This document shows positions 35,010 through 46,685 of a stretch of 64,000 nt of DNA, piece after piece; the stretch's first letter is position 1; every line of letters starts with the position of its first letter. The position numbers and the translations under genes were made by a program. The notes under the pieces were generated by a model. It was not told the origin of the DNA, did not search any database, and was given only the letters and a program-made list of their open reading frames with translations. Origin of the DNA: Ceratotherium simum simum (lineage: Eukaryota; Chordata; Mammalia; Perissodactyla; Rhinocerotidae); the NCBI RefSeq assembly GCF_000283155.1, contig NW_004454180.1, positions 17,914,185 through 17,978,184 on the forward strand, read 5' to 3'.

Positions 35010-36590
35010 TCCCCAACCACTGAGGACAATGATCAACACAGGTACATGACACTAAGATTCAGCAGACAGGGAAAAATAATCAACACCCTTTATCAGCTGG
35101 GGCCAATAGACCCTTTGTATTTTATTTAATATTTAGGTCATTTTATAAATAATTTACAGAAAATAGAACAGTGAAAAAGCAAATTTATTTGAAATTTTAG
35201 TCAAAATTTAAATATACCAAATCTGTATTTTTATTTTATGTCTTCCTGGTACGTGTATATATGTGAATACACACACACATACCTACAAATACATACATAT
35301 ATATGTATATATACTCACAGATACACACACACAGAAACACATGTGAAAAGGGCTGTATCATTTGAATGAAACTGGTCGTCAACTGACATGCATGAACCTG
35401 GAATATACAGTTTTATAAAAACTGATTTCAGATTTCAAATATACCTCTAACAGATGATCATTACTTCTGGTTCTTGCACTTGCATCATAGAAATGCAGTG
35501 CTTTTGAAAATTTTGATGACATAATTTTGCTCAGGACAGCCACGTTCTTTGCTGCCTGATTACAGAATATTTTCATTTTAATTTATAAACATCAGTCAGA
35601 ATGACCAAGCCAATGATTTGTTTTCATTTCCATGTCATCTATTCCCTTCCTATCACCTCTGTAGGCATATCTGCCTTCAACACTTCACTTATAAGCTATA
35701 TCAAGTAAATGTTCATGCACAAATACTATGTGAAATGCAAGAACACCATCATACATCCTTTTAGCAAAATGGGATGGTCCAAGTTCCTGTCACAAAATAC
35801 TGCATGAAGAAGTCCTTCCTACCAAATGACTAACTGGATGCGAATTCCATATTTCTTTTATATAAACCACAGAAATATACTGTTCACTCATCAATTCTTG
35901 AGTTCAAGAAAATTCATAAAGGATATTGTCATCTGATGACTCATAGTCTAAGATTTCACTCATATGATCAACTTCACCATAACGATTAGAGAGTCCTGCT
36001 GTTGCTTTTGATCATTATTTTATCCATCTAATAACTGTGAAATGTCTTCTGTTAACTTTTCTACTCTTAGCCATTACAGGTAGAAAATCAAAAATTCTAA
36101 ATTCTCCACCGTGTTCAATGAAAGCTAAAAGGGAGACTATAAAGATGGTGCCTCCAAACTTCATTTATATTTTCTTAAAAGATGATGCAATTCTTGAGGC
36201 AATGTAACAAAAAAAGATAATGCAAAAGCAAGGATTTGAATATTACATCATCTTTCTAGGCAATCCCATCATTCTTCCATTTTCTTATTTTAGTCTTTCT
36301 TAAAATAGTTGGGAATAACTGATGAGTAATGATAAAATCATTCCTAGGATGACAAAATTACCAATATAATGACGTAAGAACCTACAATGCATCTTAGATT
36401 CACAAAAAGGTGCAATGGACTCATATCGTAAGTGCAAGAGAAAATGAGTCAATCTTTTTTAAAGTAAATTTTATGTTCTTCAGACCTCTAAGGAAGAAAG
36501 AAAGTCATGAAAAATCAAACCATACAAGTAGAACTGTTCAAAAAAGAAACTGAGAAACTAAATCTGGATCTAGGGGATCTGATGATATAA
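35010..36590 (-). mobile_element. piggyBac-type DNA transposon relic inside an antisense L1
   Basis: This stretch splits an antisense L1. Read on the minus strand, several frames give pieces of a DDE_Tnp_1_7 (piggyBac) transposase in the right order: an acidic N-terminal EILDYESSDDN (about 35930-35960), QELGPSHFAKRMYDGVLAFH and IVFVHEHLLDIAYK (about 35672-35775), KIMSSKFSKALHFYDASART and RSNDHL (about 35450-35530), and SVDDQF (about 35367-35385), which sits where the family has the first catalytic aspartate (SVDEQ-like). At least four stops or frameshifts separate the pieces. I do not see TTAA flanks or CCC ends clearly, so the borders are approximate. Confidence 0.65.
35262..35342. repeat. 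mixed (AC)n/(AT)n microsatellite
   Basis: Impure ACACAC, ACATAC and ATATAT runs. They lie inside the piggyBac relic region. Confidence 0.85.
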
Positions 36591-37170
36591 AGGTTAAACT
36601 TGTTAAGTGACCCATTCAAATCTTCTATAGACTTACTCACCTTTTCTTGTTTCATCTATTAATTACTGAGAAAAGTGACAAAAATTTCCATTACGATGGT
36701 GAATTTGCCCATTTTTCCTTATATTATTGTCAACTTTTGCACTATATACCTTGAGGCTGTTTCTAATAGCATAAAAGTTGAGAATTATTATATACTTAAT
36801 CTGGGGAATTGAACCTTTTATCATTACACAGTGAGACCCTCTTTATCTCTAGTAATTACTATCTCTAATAAAAATCTGTTTGAAAGTCTATTTCATTTGA
36901 TATCATTATAGTTACATCAGATTCCTTTTACTTAGTATTAGACTGGTATATCTTTTTCTACCCTTTAACTTTCACCCTATGTCCTTATGTTTTAGGTATT
37001 TCTTATAAGCAGCTTAGTGATAACTTTTTTCAACCCAGCTATTATTTGTCTTCTAATTAAAGAATTTAGGATGCTTACATTAACTATGATCAGTAACGGA
37101 TTTGAATTTCTATCCCATTAGTTCTTTTTCTTCTCCCCTCACCTCCCTCTCTGTTTTTTAATCATCTTCT
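36590..37170 (-). mobile_element. L1 ORF2 fragment, antisense (second part)
   Basis: CATTCAAATCTTCTATAGAC, TTTCATCTATTAATTACTGA, ATGGTGAATTTGCCCATTTT, CACTATATACCTTGAGGC and TTAGGATGCTTACATTAACT are the reverse of L1 and continue the fragment at 34550-35005. Confidence 0.8.
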
Positions 37171-37194
37171 GGATTGACTGTTTTTCTTTTTCTT

Positions 37195-38220
37195 ATTTAA
37201 TCATTTACTCAGAAGTTTAAATACCACCTGTATACTAATGATGTCCAAATTTTTACCTCAAGCCCAGACCTCTACCCTGAACTACAGACTCATAAATTCA
37301 ACTGCCTACTAGACATATCTGGTTGGACGTCTAATAGGCAACTCAAACTCAATAAACCCTCCCCTCCCCCAACTATTCAATTTCCTCCCCAGAACAGACT
37401 CCTGCATTCTTCCACTCTTCAGTTAATGGTAACTCCATCCTTCCAATGTTCAGATCAAAACAGAGTAAACCTTCTTGACTTCTCTTTCTCATACCCTCCT
37501 TTTCATCAATAAACCCTGTTGTCTCCACCTTCAAAATATATGTAGAATCCAACAATTTTTCACCACCTCCACCACTACTACACTGGTCCAAGTACGACCT
37601 TAACTGAAGGAGATCAAAGACAGAAGTTCTGGAACGCTCTATTCTCAGCACACGGCCAGAGCAAGCCTTTTAAAACTTAAGTCATATAAGGTCACTCCTT
37701 AGCTTAAAACACCCGATTCTCATCTCACTGGATTATAAGCCAAAATTCTATGTGACTTGGACTCCTGCAACTTCTGTGCCATCACCTCCTAGCGCTCTTC
37801 TCTTGTCCACTCTGCTCCAGAGACACTACCTTTCTTGCTCTTCCATTATCTCGCCAAGTATGATGCTGCCTCCAGGCTCTACACGTGCTTACCTCTCTGC
37901 CTGAAATAGTCTTCCCCAGATATCCACGAGGCTCACTAGCTCACTTCTTTCAGGTTTCTACTCATTTATTCCTTCTCAGAGAGGTCTTCCTTCTTCACCA
38001 TACATAGAACAGCAACCCTCCATGTAAACCACAAGAAGTCCTATTCTTGCCGAGTTTTATTTGTATTCAGAGCACTTATCTGACACACATTATTTGTTTT
38101 TTCACTGCTCCCCAACCTCCACTTATGGAGAGCAGGTGATTTCTGTCTTATTTACTGCTGTATTCCCAGATCCCAGGGTCGCCTCTAGAAAAGGTGATGA
38201 ATAAATGAATGACTTAATCA
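37195..38220 (+). mobile_element. LINE2 (L2), 3' half to terminus
   Basis: One of the best-preserved L2 copies here: ACTCATAAATTCAACTGCCT, ACTAGACATATCTGG, GGTAACTCCATCCTTCC, CACCTTCAAAATATATGTAG, CACCTCCACCACTACTACAC, CTCATCTCACTGGATTATAA, CAGATATCCACGAGGCTCAC, CTTCTCAGAGAGGTCTTCC, TTACTGCTGTATTCCCAGAT and the terminal ATGAATAAATGAATGA. Confidence 0.88.
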
Positions 38221-39085
38221 ATCAATCAAAGAAAGAAATCTGTGTTTTCTTTATAGCTGAGCCCTAATGAAGACAGTTTTAAAAATGCATGAATATTGGC
38301 TGCCTACTTAGCATCTACTGCCCTCTTTCCATTTTCTAACAGTAGCTTTATTTTTGTTCTGGTGTCTGCCCTCCAACCCACTCCCCACATTCCATGTACT
38401 TTGGAAGAAGTTAAATCCACTCTCACATCTAGGGGTGAGCCATGGCTGGCTTGAGCTAATCAGCATAGCCTCTTCCCCTGACCAGTGCCATCAAGACCAA
38501 GCTGAGGGTTCCAGCTTGGATTTGGGCAGAAGTGTTCTCTTCTCTTCCTTTAAACATGGTCATACATGGATGGGAGGCGCAGAACTACTGAGCTTCAGGC
38601 TACCGTACTGAGGATGAAGCTGGCATATAGAAGAGAGAGAAACCAAAGGAATTTCATAAAAAATCCAGAATCACTGTAGTAGAGCAATCCTAACAGCCTT
38701 ACAGTTTGTCAATTTGCGATCTATTTTTCCATAACATGAAGCTGAAAGCATCCTGACTGATATTTATTATCTACTAAATGATATATTACAAACGACTACA
38801 GATTGGTCCTGCTTCAGTCCACATCTGTTTTCAAGGGATGAGATCTTGATTGGTGAAGGCATAAGGATTAGCCCTAATTATTATAGGAAAATTTCTAGCC
38901 AAGGTTTAGAGTAGAGGAGAACCAAGTAAAGTTTGGGAACATAATCTTGTTATAACTACCCTCACTGCTTCTAGAACTTCCATAACAACACTAATTCTTA
39001 AGTACTTTTAGCTTAGATTTTTTCATCCAGGATCTAAAACTACCTCTTACTCCAGTTAAATATATAACTTCTATTTATAAAAAGT
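38221..39085. other. AUH intron 3, no recognised element
   Basis: Unassigned. An 85-codon frame at 38354-38611 shows no similarity that I recognise. Confidence 0.4.
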
Positions 39086-39910
39086 TACAGAGACTTACAG
39101 TTTCTGGTTCCACATGTAAGAGGCTTGGAAGTCACCACTCTGTCCTAACAACAAGTAAAATGCTGAACAGATTGAATCAACAACTCTTCGAGGCTCTGAA
39201 TGAGAGGTGAGGGCACAGGCAAACCACTGCCCCCAGACTGAAGAGACAGGCAGACATAGAGAACCACAACATACCAGAGCACAGACTCCCCAGCAGTGAA
39301 AACCAATGTCGGACAGGAAAACCTGGACTGTTATTGACAAACTGCTGAAGGCTCAGTAGGAACAACTCTGAGAGCTAAAAACTCCAGGGGCACGCAACAA
39401 TTTTGGGAGATTTACCCCCAGGAGCCAAATCAGCTTCTCAAAGTGAATACTGGAGAAAAATACCCTCCTGCTTCTCACAGGGGGAGGGGAAAAGTAACCA
39501 TTTGAAAATACCAGAGCACTCTGTTCTTAACAAGGCCTGCCTGCAGGGGAAACTAGTTAACCAGAGCCTAACCTGGTTGGGGTATTATCAGAGCCTAACT
39601 GACCTGGGGAAGAAAAACACCCAACTCCAGCTCACTCTAATCATCCAGTCCCACCGAAGGGGGAAGAAAAAAACCGAGAAACACCTGAGAAGTGCAAAGT
39701 TCAGAGGCATAAGCTCACTAAAAGCCTGAGACCTAATCATAGGGCTATAGAACGCTTCCCCTCCCCTCTTCCTCACCACCACATTACTAAAGGCCTGTTT
39801 ACAGCAGGTCCTTTACCCAGTACATCACGTCCAGCTGTCAATAAAATACTACATACCAAAACACAAAAACACAGTTTGAAGACACAGACCAAGAACCAGA
39901 TTTACCAGAG

Positions 39911-40123
39911 ATGTTGGAATCATCAGACCAGAAATTTGAAACAACAATGATTAATATGCTAAGGGCTCTAACGGATAAAGTAGATAGCACACAAGAACAG
40001 ACAGGCAATGCAAGCAGAGAGATGGAAACCCTAAGAAAGAACCAAAAAGAAATAACAGAGATCAAAAACATTGGAACAAAAATGAACAATGCCTTCCATG
40101 GGCTTCTTAGTAGACAGGACTGA
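39911..40123 (+). pseudogene. L1 ORF1 N-terminal part, broken
   Basis: 70 codons beginning MLESSDQKFETTMINMLR and ending at a TGA in GLLSRQD-stop, where intact ORF1 proteins continue into the rest of the coiled coil. The ORF1 protein is the RNA-binding trimer of the L1 particle. The C-terminal part follows in another frame at about 40564-40755. Confidence 0.8.
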
Positions 40124-41244
40124 GCTGAAGAAAGAATCTCTGAGCTTGAGGACAGAAACTTTCAAAACCGAAAAGAAAGGGAATAAAGACTAGAAAAAAA
40201 AGAAAAATAGAATATCCAAAGGCTGAAGGACAACTACAAAAGCATAATGGGAATACCAAAAGCAGAAGAGAGAAAGGAACAGAAAAAATATTTGAAACAA
40301 TAATGACTGAGAATTTCCCCAACTTAATGTCAGACACCAAACCATAGATCCAGAAAGCTCAGAGAACACCAAGAACACCAATGCTAAAAAAACAAAAAAA
40401 CACCAAACACCTAGGCATATTATTTTCGAACAACAGAAAATCAAAGATAAAAAAAAAATTCTTACAGAAGCCAGATGGAAAAAACATCTTATCTACAGAG
40501 GAACAAAGATAAGAATCACATCCAACTTTTCCTCAGAAATCACGCAAGCAAGAAGAAAGTGGAGTGAAATACTTAGTGTTGAGAGAAAAAAATACCAAAC
40601 CTAGAATTCTGTACCCTGCAAAATTATCCTTCAAAGGTGAAGGAGAAATAAAGACTTTATCAGACAAACAAAAATTGAGGAAATGTGTTGCCAATAGACC
40701 TGCCTTGCAAAAAATGTTTAAAAAAAGTTCTTTAAAGGGAAGGAAAATAATATAGGTCAGAAACTTATATCTACATAAAGAAAGAAAGAGCATCAGAGAG
40801 GAAATAAGTGCAAGTAAAATAAAAACTTTACTTTTCTTACTCTTAATGGACCTAACAGGTAACAATTTGTTCAAAATAATAATAGAAACAATGTACTCAT
40901 ATACATACAATGATTATGTACACTTATGGATATACCTTATGTATATGTGCATATATATGTTTATAAATATATAAATTTATGTTTGCTTATACAATGAAAC
41001 AAATGACAGCAATGACACAGATGAAAGGGAGGAATTAGGATTACTTATTATTATAAAGTACTCACACTACCCATAAAGCAGTACAGTATTATTTGAAAGT
41101 GGACTTGGATTAATTAAAAATGTATATTGCAAACTCAAGGTCAACAATGAAAAACGAGTAAAAAAAGAAATATAACTGATAATGCTAAAAAATGAGAGAA
41201 AATGGAATTATATGAAATGCTCAGTTAAAACCACTAAAGGCAGA

Positions 41245-41490
41245 GGCCAGCCAAGTGGCGCAGTGGTTAAGTTTGCGCACTCCACTTTGGCAGCCCAGGG
41301 TTGGCTGGTTTGGATCCCAGGCGTGGACCTACGCGCTGCTTATCAAGCCATGCTGTGGCAGGTGTCCCACAGATAAAGGAGAGGAAGATGGGCACAGATG
41401 TTAGCCCAGGGCCAATCTTCCTCAGCAAAAAGAGGAGGATTGGCAACAGATGTTAGCTCAAGGCTAATCTTCCCCAGAAAAAAAAAAAAA
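41245..41490 (+). mobile_element. ERE2-type SINE
   Basis: Head GGCCAGCCAAGTGGCGCAGT, B box GGTTTGGATCCC, and the ERE2 tail with two GTTAGC units (ATGTTAGCCCAGGGCCAATC and ATGTTAGCTCAAGGCTAATC) before poly-A. The flanks CACTAAAGGCAGA and CACCAAAGGCAGA form a target duplication with one difference. Confidence 0.92.
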
Positions 41491-41865
41491 AAAAACACCA
41501 AAGGCAGAAAAGGAGTGGAATAAACAACAAGGGCAACAAATAGAAAACAGTAACTAACATGGTAGCTATTAATCCAACTACATCAATGATCACTTTGAAC
41601 ATCAACATCTAAACGCACCAATAAATAGACAGGGACTGTAAGAGTTGATTAAAAAAAAAAAAAAAAAAAAACCCCAAGATGTCTTGGCTACAAGAAATCC
41701 ACGTTAAATATAAAGACACATATAAATTAAAAGTAAATGGATAGAGAAGAATGTACCACGCTAACACTAATCAAAAGAAAGCAGGAGTAGCTATACTAAT
41801 TGCAGACATGGCAGACTTCAAAGTAAGGAAAGTTATCAGCAGTAAAGAAGAGCATTACATAGTGA

Positions 41866-42419
41866 TGTAACAGCTAGATCTTAAATTAGCATGAGGGAAG
41901 CCATCTTAGGGAAAGGAAACAATATTGTAACTATGACCCTGACTCACTAGTCTCTGAGAATGCACTCTAGCCTGCACGTAGCCTAGATGATTAAGCACCT
42001 CTCACTTATGCAAAATACATGATCTGCTAGTTCTATGACTCTTGCTTATGTATATCTCCCAGCTCTGATAAGGATAACTTTGTTCTCTGAGTTCCCCAGG
42101 AACATGATGACCTCCAGAAAGAAAAACTCTGTGTTGGTACCTGTCACAAATGACAGAAGAAAGAGACAACGAGGCGCCCTGAAGTTCGTCACACCGGATG
42201 AGCAACATCCCTAAAACCCCTCCTTCCCTGCCCATTTCGCCTATATAACTGCCTCAAGATTCTGTATGACTTTAAGATGGTTCTTTAGGACACTAGTCCA
42301 CTATCTTCTGATTGTGCTAGCTAATCATATAAAGTTTCCTTTCTCAACCACCAACTCGTTTGCAACTGATTGGCACTGGGTTGCAGCGAGCAGAACAAGC
42401 CCCTTTTTGCTCGGTTACA
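41866..42419 (+). mobile_element. solo LTR, ERV class I-like, 4-bp target duplication
   Basis: 554 bp with ends TGTAAC and GTTACA, flanked by GTGA at 41862-41865 and 42420-42423. The L1 sequence reads continuously across the gap once the LTR is removed. A TATA box (TATATAA) lies at 42242-42248 and a weak poly-A-like ATATAAA at about 42327. A 4-bp duplication is typical of gammaretrovirus-like (class I) elements. No internal proviral sequence remains. Confidence 0.85.
42242..42248 (+). promoter_or_regulatory. TATA box of solo LTR
   Basis: TATATAA in the U3/R region of the LTR, pointing opposite to AUH. Activity cannot be judged from sequence. Confidence 0.5.
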
Positions 42420-45082
42420 GTGATAAAGGGGTCAACTCTTGAAGAACATGTAACAATCCTTAATACATATGCACCTAACAGAGCATCAACCTACCTGAAG
42501 CAAAAACTGATAAAACTGCAAGGAGAAATAGAAGAATCCACTATCCTAGTTGAAGATTTCAATATATCTCTATCAGAAATTGACAGATCAAGTAGGCAGA
42601 AAACCAGTAAGAACACAGTTGAACCCAACACCATCAATCAACTGGATATAATGGACATCTATAGTCTACTTCATCCAACAGCAGAAAATACTTTCTTCTC
42701 ATACTCCCATGGAACATTCACCAAGATAGACCACATACTGGGCCATAAAACACACCTTAACAAATTAAAAGAATAGAATATCATACACTGTCTACTCTCA
42801 GACCACAATGAAATTCAACAAGATATCAAGAACAAAAAAAATGACTAGAAAATCCCAAAATACACACAGACTAAACAACACACTTCTAAATAACACAAGG
42901 GTCAAAGAGGAAATCTCAAGAGAAATTCAAAAATATTTTGAAGTAAATGAAAATGAAAACACAATTTATCAAAATTTGTGGTATACAGAAAAAGCAGTGC
43001 TTATAAGAAAATTTATACCACTGAATGGATATATTATGAAAAAAGAAATATCTAAAATCAATAACCTGGGTTTCTATCTTAGTAAACTAAAAAAGAAGAA
43101 CAAATTAAATCCAAGGTAAGCAGAAGAAAAGAAATAGTAAGAAATAGAGGAGAAAGTAATAAAATTGAGAACAGGAAATCAACAGAGAAAATCAATGAAA
43201 AAAGTTGGTTCTTTAAGATCAATAAAATAGATAAGCCTCTAGCCATACTAACTAAGAAAAAAAGAGAGAGGACATAAATGACTAGTATGAGAAATGAAAG
43301 AGGGAACATCACTATAGATCCATGGACGTTAAAAGGATAATAAAAGAATACTATGAACAACTCTATGTCCACAAATTTGATAACCTAAAGGAAATGGACC
43401 AATTCCTTGAAAGACACAAACTGCCCAAACTCACACAAGAAGAAACAGACAATCTGAATATGCCTATGTCTATTAAAGAAATTCAATCAATAATTAACCT
43501 TCCAAAACAGAAAGCACCAGGCCCAGAGGGGTTCACTGACAAATTCTACCAAACATTTTAGGAAGAAATTATTTCAATTCTCTATCATCTCTTTCAGAGG
43601 ACAGAAGCAGAGGGAATACTTCCTAACTCTTCTATAAGGTCAGCAACACCCTAACACCAAACCAGACAAAGACATCACAAGAAAACTACAAACCAGTATC
43701 TCTCATGAACAGAGAAGCAAAGATCCTCAACAAAATATAAGTAAATCAAATCCAACAATGTATAAAAACAATTATACAACACAACTAGGTGAAATTGATC
43801 CCAGGTATGCAAAGCTGCTCAGCATTCAAAAATCAATTAAAATAACCCATCACATCAACAGGCTAAAAAAGAAAAAATAGCACGTGATCATATTAATAGA
43901 TGCAGAAAAAGCATTTGAAAAAATTCAATATCCATCCATGATATACACTCCCAATAAACTAGAAATAGAGGAAAATTTCCTCAACTTGATAAAGAATATC
44001 TATAAAACTGACAGATATAGTTAAGATTAACATCACAATTAATGGTAAGAAACTCAAAGTTTTCCCAATATGATCAGGAAAAAGGCAAGGATGTCCCCTC
44101 TCACCACTCCCTTTCAATGTCATACTGCAAGTACTTATTAATGCAATAAGGCAAGAAAAGGAAATAAAAGGTAATATAGACCAGGAAGGAAGACATAAAA
44201 AAGTCATTGTTCACAGATGACATCATTGTCTACTACGTAGAAAATCCAAAAGAATCAACAAAAAAAATCCTGGAACTAATAAGTGATCATACCGAGGTTG
44301 CAGGATACAGGGTTAATATGCAAAAGTTAATGGCTTTTCTATATACCAACAATGAACAAGTGGAATTTGAAATTAAAATAGAATACCACTTACATTACCA
44401 TCCCAAAACATGAAATACTTAGGTATAAATCTAACAAAATACACACAAGATCTATATGAGGATAACTACAAAACTGATGAACAAAATCAAAGAACTAAAT
44501 AAGTGGAGAGATATCCCATGTTCATGGACAGGAAGACTCAATATTGTCAAGATGTCAGTTCTTCCCAGTTTGATCTACAGATTCAACGTATGGATACAAC
44601 AACAAAGGCACAATTCACGAAAGAAATAATGGTTACACTGGACTTCACTAAAATGAAAGACTTCTGCTCTGCAAAAGACAATGCCAAGAGAATGAGAAGA
44701 TAAACCACAGACTGGAACAAAATATTCTCAAAAGATACATCTGATAAAGGACTGTTATCTAAAATATACAAAGAACCCTTAAAACTCCACACAAGTAAAC
44801 AAACAATTCAATGAAAAAAATGGGCCAAAGATCTTATCAGACACCTCAGCAAAGAAGTGCCATACAGATGGCAAATAAGCACATGAAAAGATGCTCCACA
44901 TCATATGTCATCATGGAAATGCAAATTAAAACAACAATGAGATACTACCACACATCTATTGGAATGGCCAAAATGTAGAACACTGACAACACCAAATGCT
45001 GAGCAGGATGCAGAGCAACAGAAACTTTCATTCATTTCTGGTGGGAATGCAAAATGATACAGCCACTTTAGAAGGTAGTATC

Positions 45083-45294
45083 GGGGCCGGCCCCGTGGCT
45101 TAGCGGTTAAGTGCGTGCGCTCTGCTGCTGGCGGCCCGGGTTCGGATCCCGGGCGCGCACCGACACACCGCTTCTCTGGCCATGCTGAGGCCGCGTCCCA
45201 CATACAGCAACTAGAAGAATGTGCAGCTATGACATACAACTATCTACTGGGGCTTTGGGGGGGAAAAATAAATAAATAAATAAATAAATAAAAA
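45083..45294 (+). mobile_element. ERE1 SINE, well preserved, 13-bp target duplication
   Basis: Close to what I take as consensus: GGGGCCGGCCCCGTGGCTTA, CTGGCGGCCCGGGTTCGGAT, then ACTATCTACTGGGGCTTTGG and a (TAAA)n tail. The duplication AGAAGGTAGTATC is at 45070-45082 and 45295-45307. A 112-codon minus-strand frame (44901-45239) here is only the SINE read backwards. Confidence 0.97.
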
Positions 45295-46059
45295 AGAAGG
45301 TAGTATCACGTGTTCTTATAAAACTAAACATACTCTTATCACATGATCTAGATATCGTGCTCCTTTGTATTTACCCAAAGGAGATGAAAACATATGCCCA
45401 CTCAAAAATCTGCACACAGATGTTTATAGCAGCTTTATTAATAATAGCCAACAGATAGAAGCAACCAAAACGTCCTTCAGTAGGTGAATGAATGAACTGT
45501 GGTACATCTATACAGTGGAATATTATTCAGCAATAAAAAGAAATAAGCTATCAAGACATGGAAGAAGCTTAAATGCATATTACTAAGGGAAAGAAGCCAA
45601 TCTGAAAAGGCAACATACTGTATGATTCCAGCTATATGACATTCTGTAAAAGGTAAAACCATGGAGCTAGTAAAAAGATCAGTGGTTGCGAGGGTACGGG
45701 GATGAATAGGCAGAGCACAGAGGATTTTTAGGGCAATGAAAATACTATATATGATACTATAATGGTAGATACATGTCATACATTTGTCCAAACCCATAGA
45801 ATGCACAACACTAAGAGGGAACCCTAACGCAAACTATGGACTGTGGGTGATTATGATGTGTCAATGTAGGTTCATCAGTTGTAACAAATGTACCACTCTG
45901 GTGGAGGATGTTGAAAATGAGGGAGGCTACTCATGTGTAGGGGCAGCGAGTATATGGGAAATCTCCACCTTTCCCTCAATTTTGCTGTGAACCTAAAACT
46001 GCTCTAAGAAAATAACGTATTTAAATTTTTAAAAAATTAGATACTAAATTTTCCCCAAA

Positions 46060-46389
46060 TCATATACAATGACTCCCCATTTAATGAAAAGGACTGCTCT
46101 GCCACAGGATTTTATCAGAATTCAAGGCTCTACTGAACAGGGCCTCAGTTTTCTTCAAAGAGAAGTGCCCTTTCACCAACCAAAACCCCAAACCTCCATT
46201 CTGTCCAGCATCCCAGGCCATCTGGCTTACTTGAAGGCTTCTCTCCTAAAGTCGTGTCATTTCTCCTCTAACAGGACGAAGATCAGCTCCATCAGCATGC
46301 AAACTGCAGTAATATCTCCATCTTCAGAAAGTCTCATTAACCCCTCATATGTTTCCAGCTACCATCACATTTCTACAAACATGGAATGA
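46060..46389. other. AUH intron 3, unassigned
   Basis: A 106-codon plus-strand frame (46069-46389) covers this stretch, but its sequence has no motif I recognise and the composition resembles an old L2-type repeat. I do not call a gene. Confidence 0.3.
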
Positions 46390-46685
46390 TTTCTAGAATA
46401 TATTGTTAACTGAAAAAAGTAAAGCGCAAAAGAACATATATAGAATGCTACTTGTGTAAGAAAGAATGGGAAATAGGTAGACAAGTATATCCTTAATTTT
46501 GCACAAAGAAACATATGACAGATAAATTAGAGACTATTTAATCGGATTCATTAACACTCTCAAGGGTGGGAATCAGATGGAAGGGACTGGAGGGAGGAAG
46601 TGGGTAGAGACACTTCTATGTATGGTTTTGACTTTTGAAACCATGTTGATATTTCACATATTCAATGTAAAATAAACAGGAATGA
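46390..46685 (+). mobile_element. old LINE 3' end
   Basis: Blocks TGATTTCTAGAATATATTGT, TTAACTGAAAAAAGTAAAGC, GAATGCTACTTGTGTAAG and CATATTCAATGTAAAATAAA resemble a common L1 3' end. Family uncertain. Confidence 0.5.

Larger units (their letters stand above)
39090..46030 (+). mobile_element. L1, near full length, with three later insertions
   Basis: 5' UTR about 39090-39900, ORF1 about 39911-40760, an inter-ORF region, ORF2 about 41580-45600, and a 3' UTR ending near 46030 (ACCTAAAACTGCTCTAAGAA). ORF1 pieces include a coiled-coil-like N-part (MLESSDQKFETTMINMLRAL) and the C-terminal RILYPAKLSFKGEGEIKT. ORF2 keeps an endonuclease part (TILNTYAPN, EDFN, TKIDHILGHK at 42450-42760) and an RT box reading FTDD instead of FADD near 44213. 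Compared with the copy at 24.7-27.2 kb it lacks roughly 0.5 kb at 44588. It is interrupted by EREs at 41245 and 45083 and by a solo LTR at 41866. Many stops make it inactive. Confidence 0.9.

Noticed and set aside
45083..45239. Minus-strand frame of over 100 codons, and similar ones at 14834-15067 and 55221-55448
   Set aside because: All are ERE1 elements translated; the same peptide recurs wherever the SINE occurs.
46069..46389. 106-codon plus-strand frame with no stop
   Set aside because: No motif, no splice support, and the strand is opposite to AUH. The low-complexity Ser-rich composition looks like an old repeat.
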